A model generated the notes under the pieces. That model was not told where the DNA came from and did no database searches. It was given only the letters and a program-made list of their open reading frames with translations. Positions 6,394 to 7,213 of a stretch of 7,213 nt of DNA are shown here, one piece after another (within the stretch, counting starts at the first letter, position 1; each line of letters opens with the position of its first letter). The position numbers were made by a program, and so were the translations under genes. The DNA comes from Alphaproteobacteria bacterium MarineAlpha9_Bin7. GTDB taxonomy: Bacteria; Pseudomonadota; Alphaproteobacteria; UBA7887. Location: positions 1 to 7,213 of the forward strand of contig PTKD01000103.1 in assembly GCA_002938115.1 (NCBI GenBank), written 5' to 3'.

Positions 6394-6918
6394 ATGAGAT
6401 TCGGATTTAACATAATTGCAGTTATGGCGTTTCTTTCCGCATTTTCGGCTATTCCGGTTGCAGTGGCTGATGTGTTGACTCTCAACGCAACGGAAGGGCG
6501 CTTCAAGGTTACTTTCTATCCAGACTACTTTCTGTTTTTAAAGGGGCTTGACGGCTCGGGCATTGAGACCGCTTGGGTCGATAAAGAGTATTATGCGGTG
6601 CTTGATATGCATGAAGGGCCGGAAAAAGGCCAAAGTGTCATCGTGACCCTAAAAAAGACAAGTGATCGAAGCCCTCAGCCAGAGTGGTGTAAGACAGAGG
6701 GGGGAGAAAATTTTTCAGGGCTGGGCATTACTTGCTTGAAGGGGGCCGAAGGTTTTACAGATCAACTGCGATTTAAAGTCACTGCGAAGTACGCCGACTC
6801 TGCTGCTAACCTACCGAATCAATTCCAAGATCGGGTGTGGGCGGAATATCCAGAAATGCCTGGTCGGCGAGAGTTTGAGGTGTTGGGCCCCTTCGACATG
6901 CACATCGTTCTGGAATAA
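6394..6918 (+). CDS. Small secreted protein of unknown function, tandem copy 2
   Basis: This 174-residue product is a clear paralogue of the preceding gene: by hand alignment about 128 of 174 aligned positions are identical, with a single 2-residue gap after residue 39. The signal peptide has diverged most (cleavage likely after PVAVA near residue 25), while the mature part keeps long identical stretches, including the 16 residues from SDRSPQPEW to the Glu after the Gly pair. The cysteine pair is kept as Cys99 and Cys114. The start is fixed by GAGGGAGG 5 bases upstream. Many synonymous differences between the copies (for example in the codons of the identical EWCKTEGGE block) show that the duplication is not recent and that the protein sequence has been under selection. 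The function is unknown; a periplasmic binding, carrier or structural role is possible. It converges on apbE with 122 bases between the stop codons. Confidence 0.85.
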   Translation: MRFGFNIIAVMAFLSAFSAIPVAVADVLTLNATEGRFKVTFYPDYFLFLKGLDGSGIETAWVDKEYYAVLDMHEGPEKGQSVIVTLKKTSDRSPQPEWCKTEGGENFSGLGITCLKGAEGFTDQLRFKVTAKYADSAANLPNQFQDRVWAEYPEMPGRREFEVLGPFDMHIVLE

Positions 6919-7040
6919 GCAGGGCCGTTTTCACTTTAACAGCGGCGTTGGTGTTGAGCTCCACCGTAAACACCCTCCCGGTGATTGCCCCAAAAAATGC
7001 CATCCTACCCCAAGCGCGGCGCCATCTGGCCAAGTAAAAC
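6919..7040. other. Convergent intergenic region between copy 2 and apbE
   Basis: Contains GGTGTT-N13-AACACC (6950-6974) and the overlapping CACCG-N12-CGGTG (6962-6983). They are mutually exclusive and neither is followed by a T-run on the plus strand. On the minus strand a T6 run (A6 at 6992-6997) lies downstream of apbE but has only a weak GCCA/TGGC stem before it. No firm terminator can be called. Confidence 0.35.
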
Positions 7041-7213
7041 CTAACTAGAGAAGCGGTTTTTTACGCCACTAGGGGACGTGGTGATCGCCTTTATCCCGCC
7101 TACCCTTTGAACCACATCCGCCACCTGCGACGGTGGGAGGACGAACAATGCGGTCGACATGGCGTCTGCCGTGGTGGCGCGATTTGTAATTACCGAAGCA
7201 GATATATGGTGCT
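7041..7213 (-). CDS. apbE: FAD:protein FMN transferase (ApbE), C-terminal part
   Basis: Reading the minus strand from the right edge gives 56 codons ending at TAG (7043-7041); the gene continues beyond the window. The fragment HHISASVITNRATTADAMST, followed by ALFVLPPSQV, matches the conserved C-terminus of ApbE: the 'ASV' strand, then the helix with A-D-A-x-x-T, in which Asp and Thr (fragment residues 16 and 20) are expected Mg2+ ligands, then 'ALFVL'. The tail (VGGIKAITTSPSGVKNRFSS) fits the closing strand of the family. ApbE uses FAD to attach FMN covalently to a threonine of periplasmic FMN-binding domains. The NosR-like protein in this window carries such a site, so it is the probable client. 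The fragment is short, but the combination of strand, ADA-x-x-T helix and tail makes the call good. Confidence 0.8.
   Translation of the reverse strand, partial: HHISASVITNRATTADAMSTALFVLPPSQVADVVQRVGGIKAITTSPSGVKNRFSS

Larger units (their letters stand above)
5605..6918 (+). repeat. Tandem duplication of leader plus secreted-protein gene (unit about 660 bp)
   Basis: Start codons are 661 bases apart and the GATAG boxes of the two leaders 660 bases apart. The second unit starts directly at the stop codon of the first, as expected of a head-to-tail duplication. No third copy or recognisable remnant follows 6918, and no insertion sequence or flanking direct repeat is visible. Confidence 0.8.

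Noticed and set aside
6950..6983. Intrinsic terminator between the converging genes
   Set aside because: The inverted repeats are short with long loops, overlap each other and are not followed by a T-run on either strand in the right position.
6806..7033. Minus-strand reading frame of 75 codons near the right end
   Set aside because: It overlaps the conserved 3' end of secreted-protein copy 2 and is a shadow; the real minus-strand gene here is apbE, in the frame ending at 7041.

Overview
The window looks like chromosomal DNA of a Gram-negative bacterium, most likely a proteobacterium. The evidence is the set of exported proteins (Sec-type signal peptides, one twin-arginine motif), a SoxYZ-like periplasmic carrier, a NosR/NirI-type membrane flavo-iron-sulfur protein and the C-terminus of an ApbE flavinyltransferase. 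Base composition looks intermediate. I cannot place the genus. I see no phage, IS element, CRISPR array, tRNA or rRNA.

Layout: (1) 2-421 (+), C-terminal part of a fused SoxYZ-like sulfur or thiol carrier, entering from the left edge. (2) 467-1393 (-) and 1390-about 3780 (-), a two-gene operon read right to left: a NosR-like protein, then an exported two-domain rhodanese, joined by a 4-base ATGA overlap. (3) 3781-4013, a divergent control region with several inverted repeats and a perfect 12-base palindrome. (4) 4014-5525 (+), a metal-dependent hydrolase of the amidohydrolase_2 type with an internal twin-arginine motif. (5) 5605-6918 (+), a tandem duplication of a small secreted protein gene; each copy carries its own leader and strong ribosome binding site. 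(6) 7041-7213 (-), the C-terminal 56 codons of apbE, entering from the right edge.

How the genes may work together: ApbE covalently attaches FMN to a threonine in FMN-binding domains, and the NosR-like protein carries a matching site (S-A-A-T-I-S). The two probably form an enzyme-substrate pair. The mature NosR-like protein would pass electrons between the membrane and the periplasm through flavin and [4Fe-4S] centres. No NosZ, NosD or other denitrification gene is visible. The partners here are instead sulfur-handling proteins (rhodanese, SoxYZ-like carrier), an exported hydrolase and two secreted proteins I do not recognise. My inference is that this is an extracytoplasmic redox module linked to sulfur or organic-substrate oxidation, not nitrous oxide reduction. 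The individual family calls rest on visible motifs; the joint system is a hypothesis.
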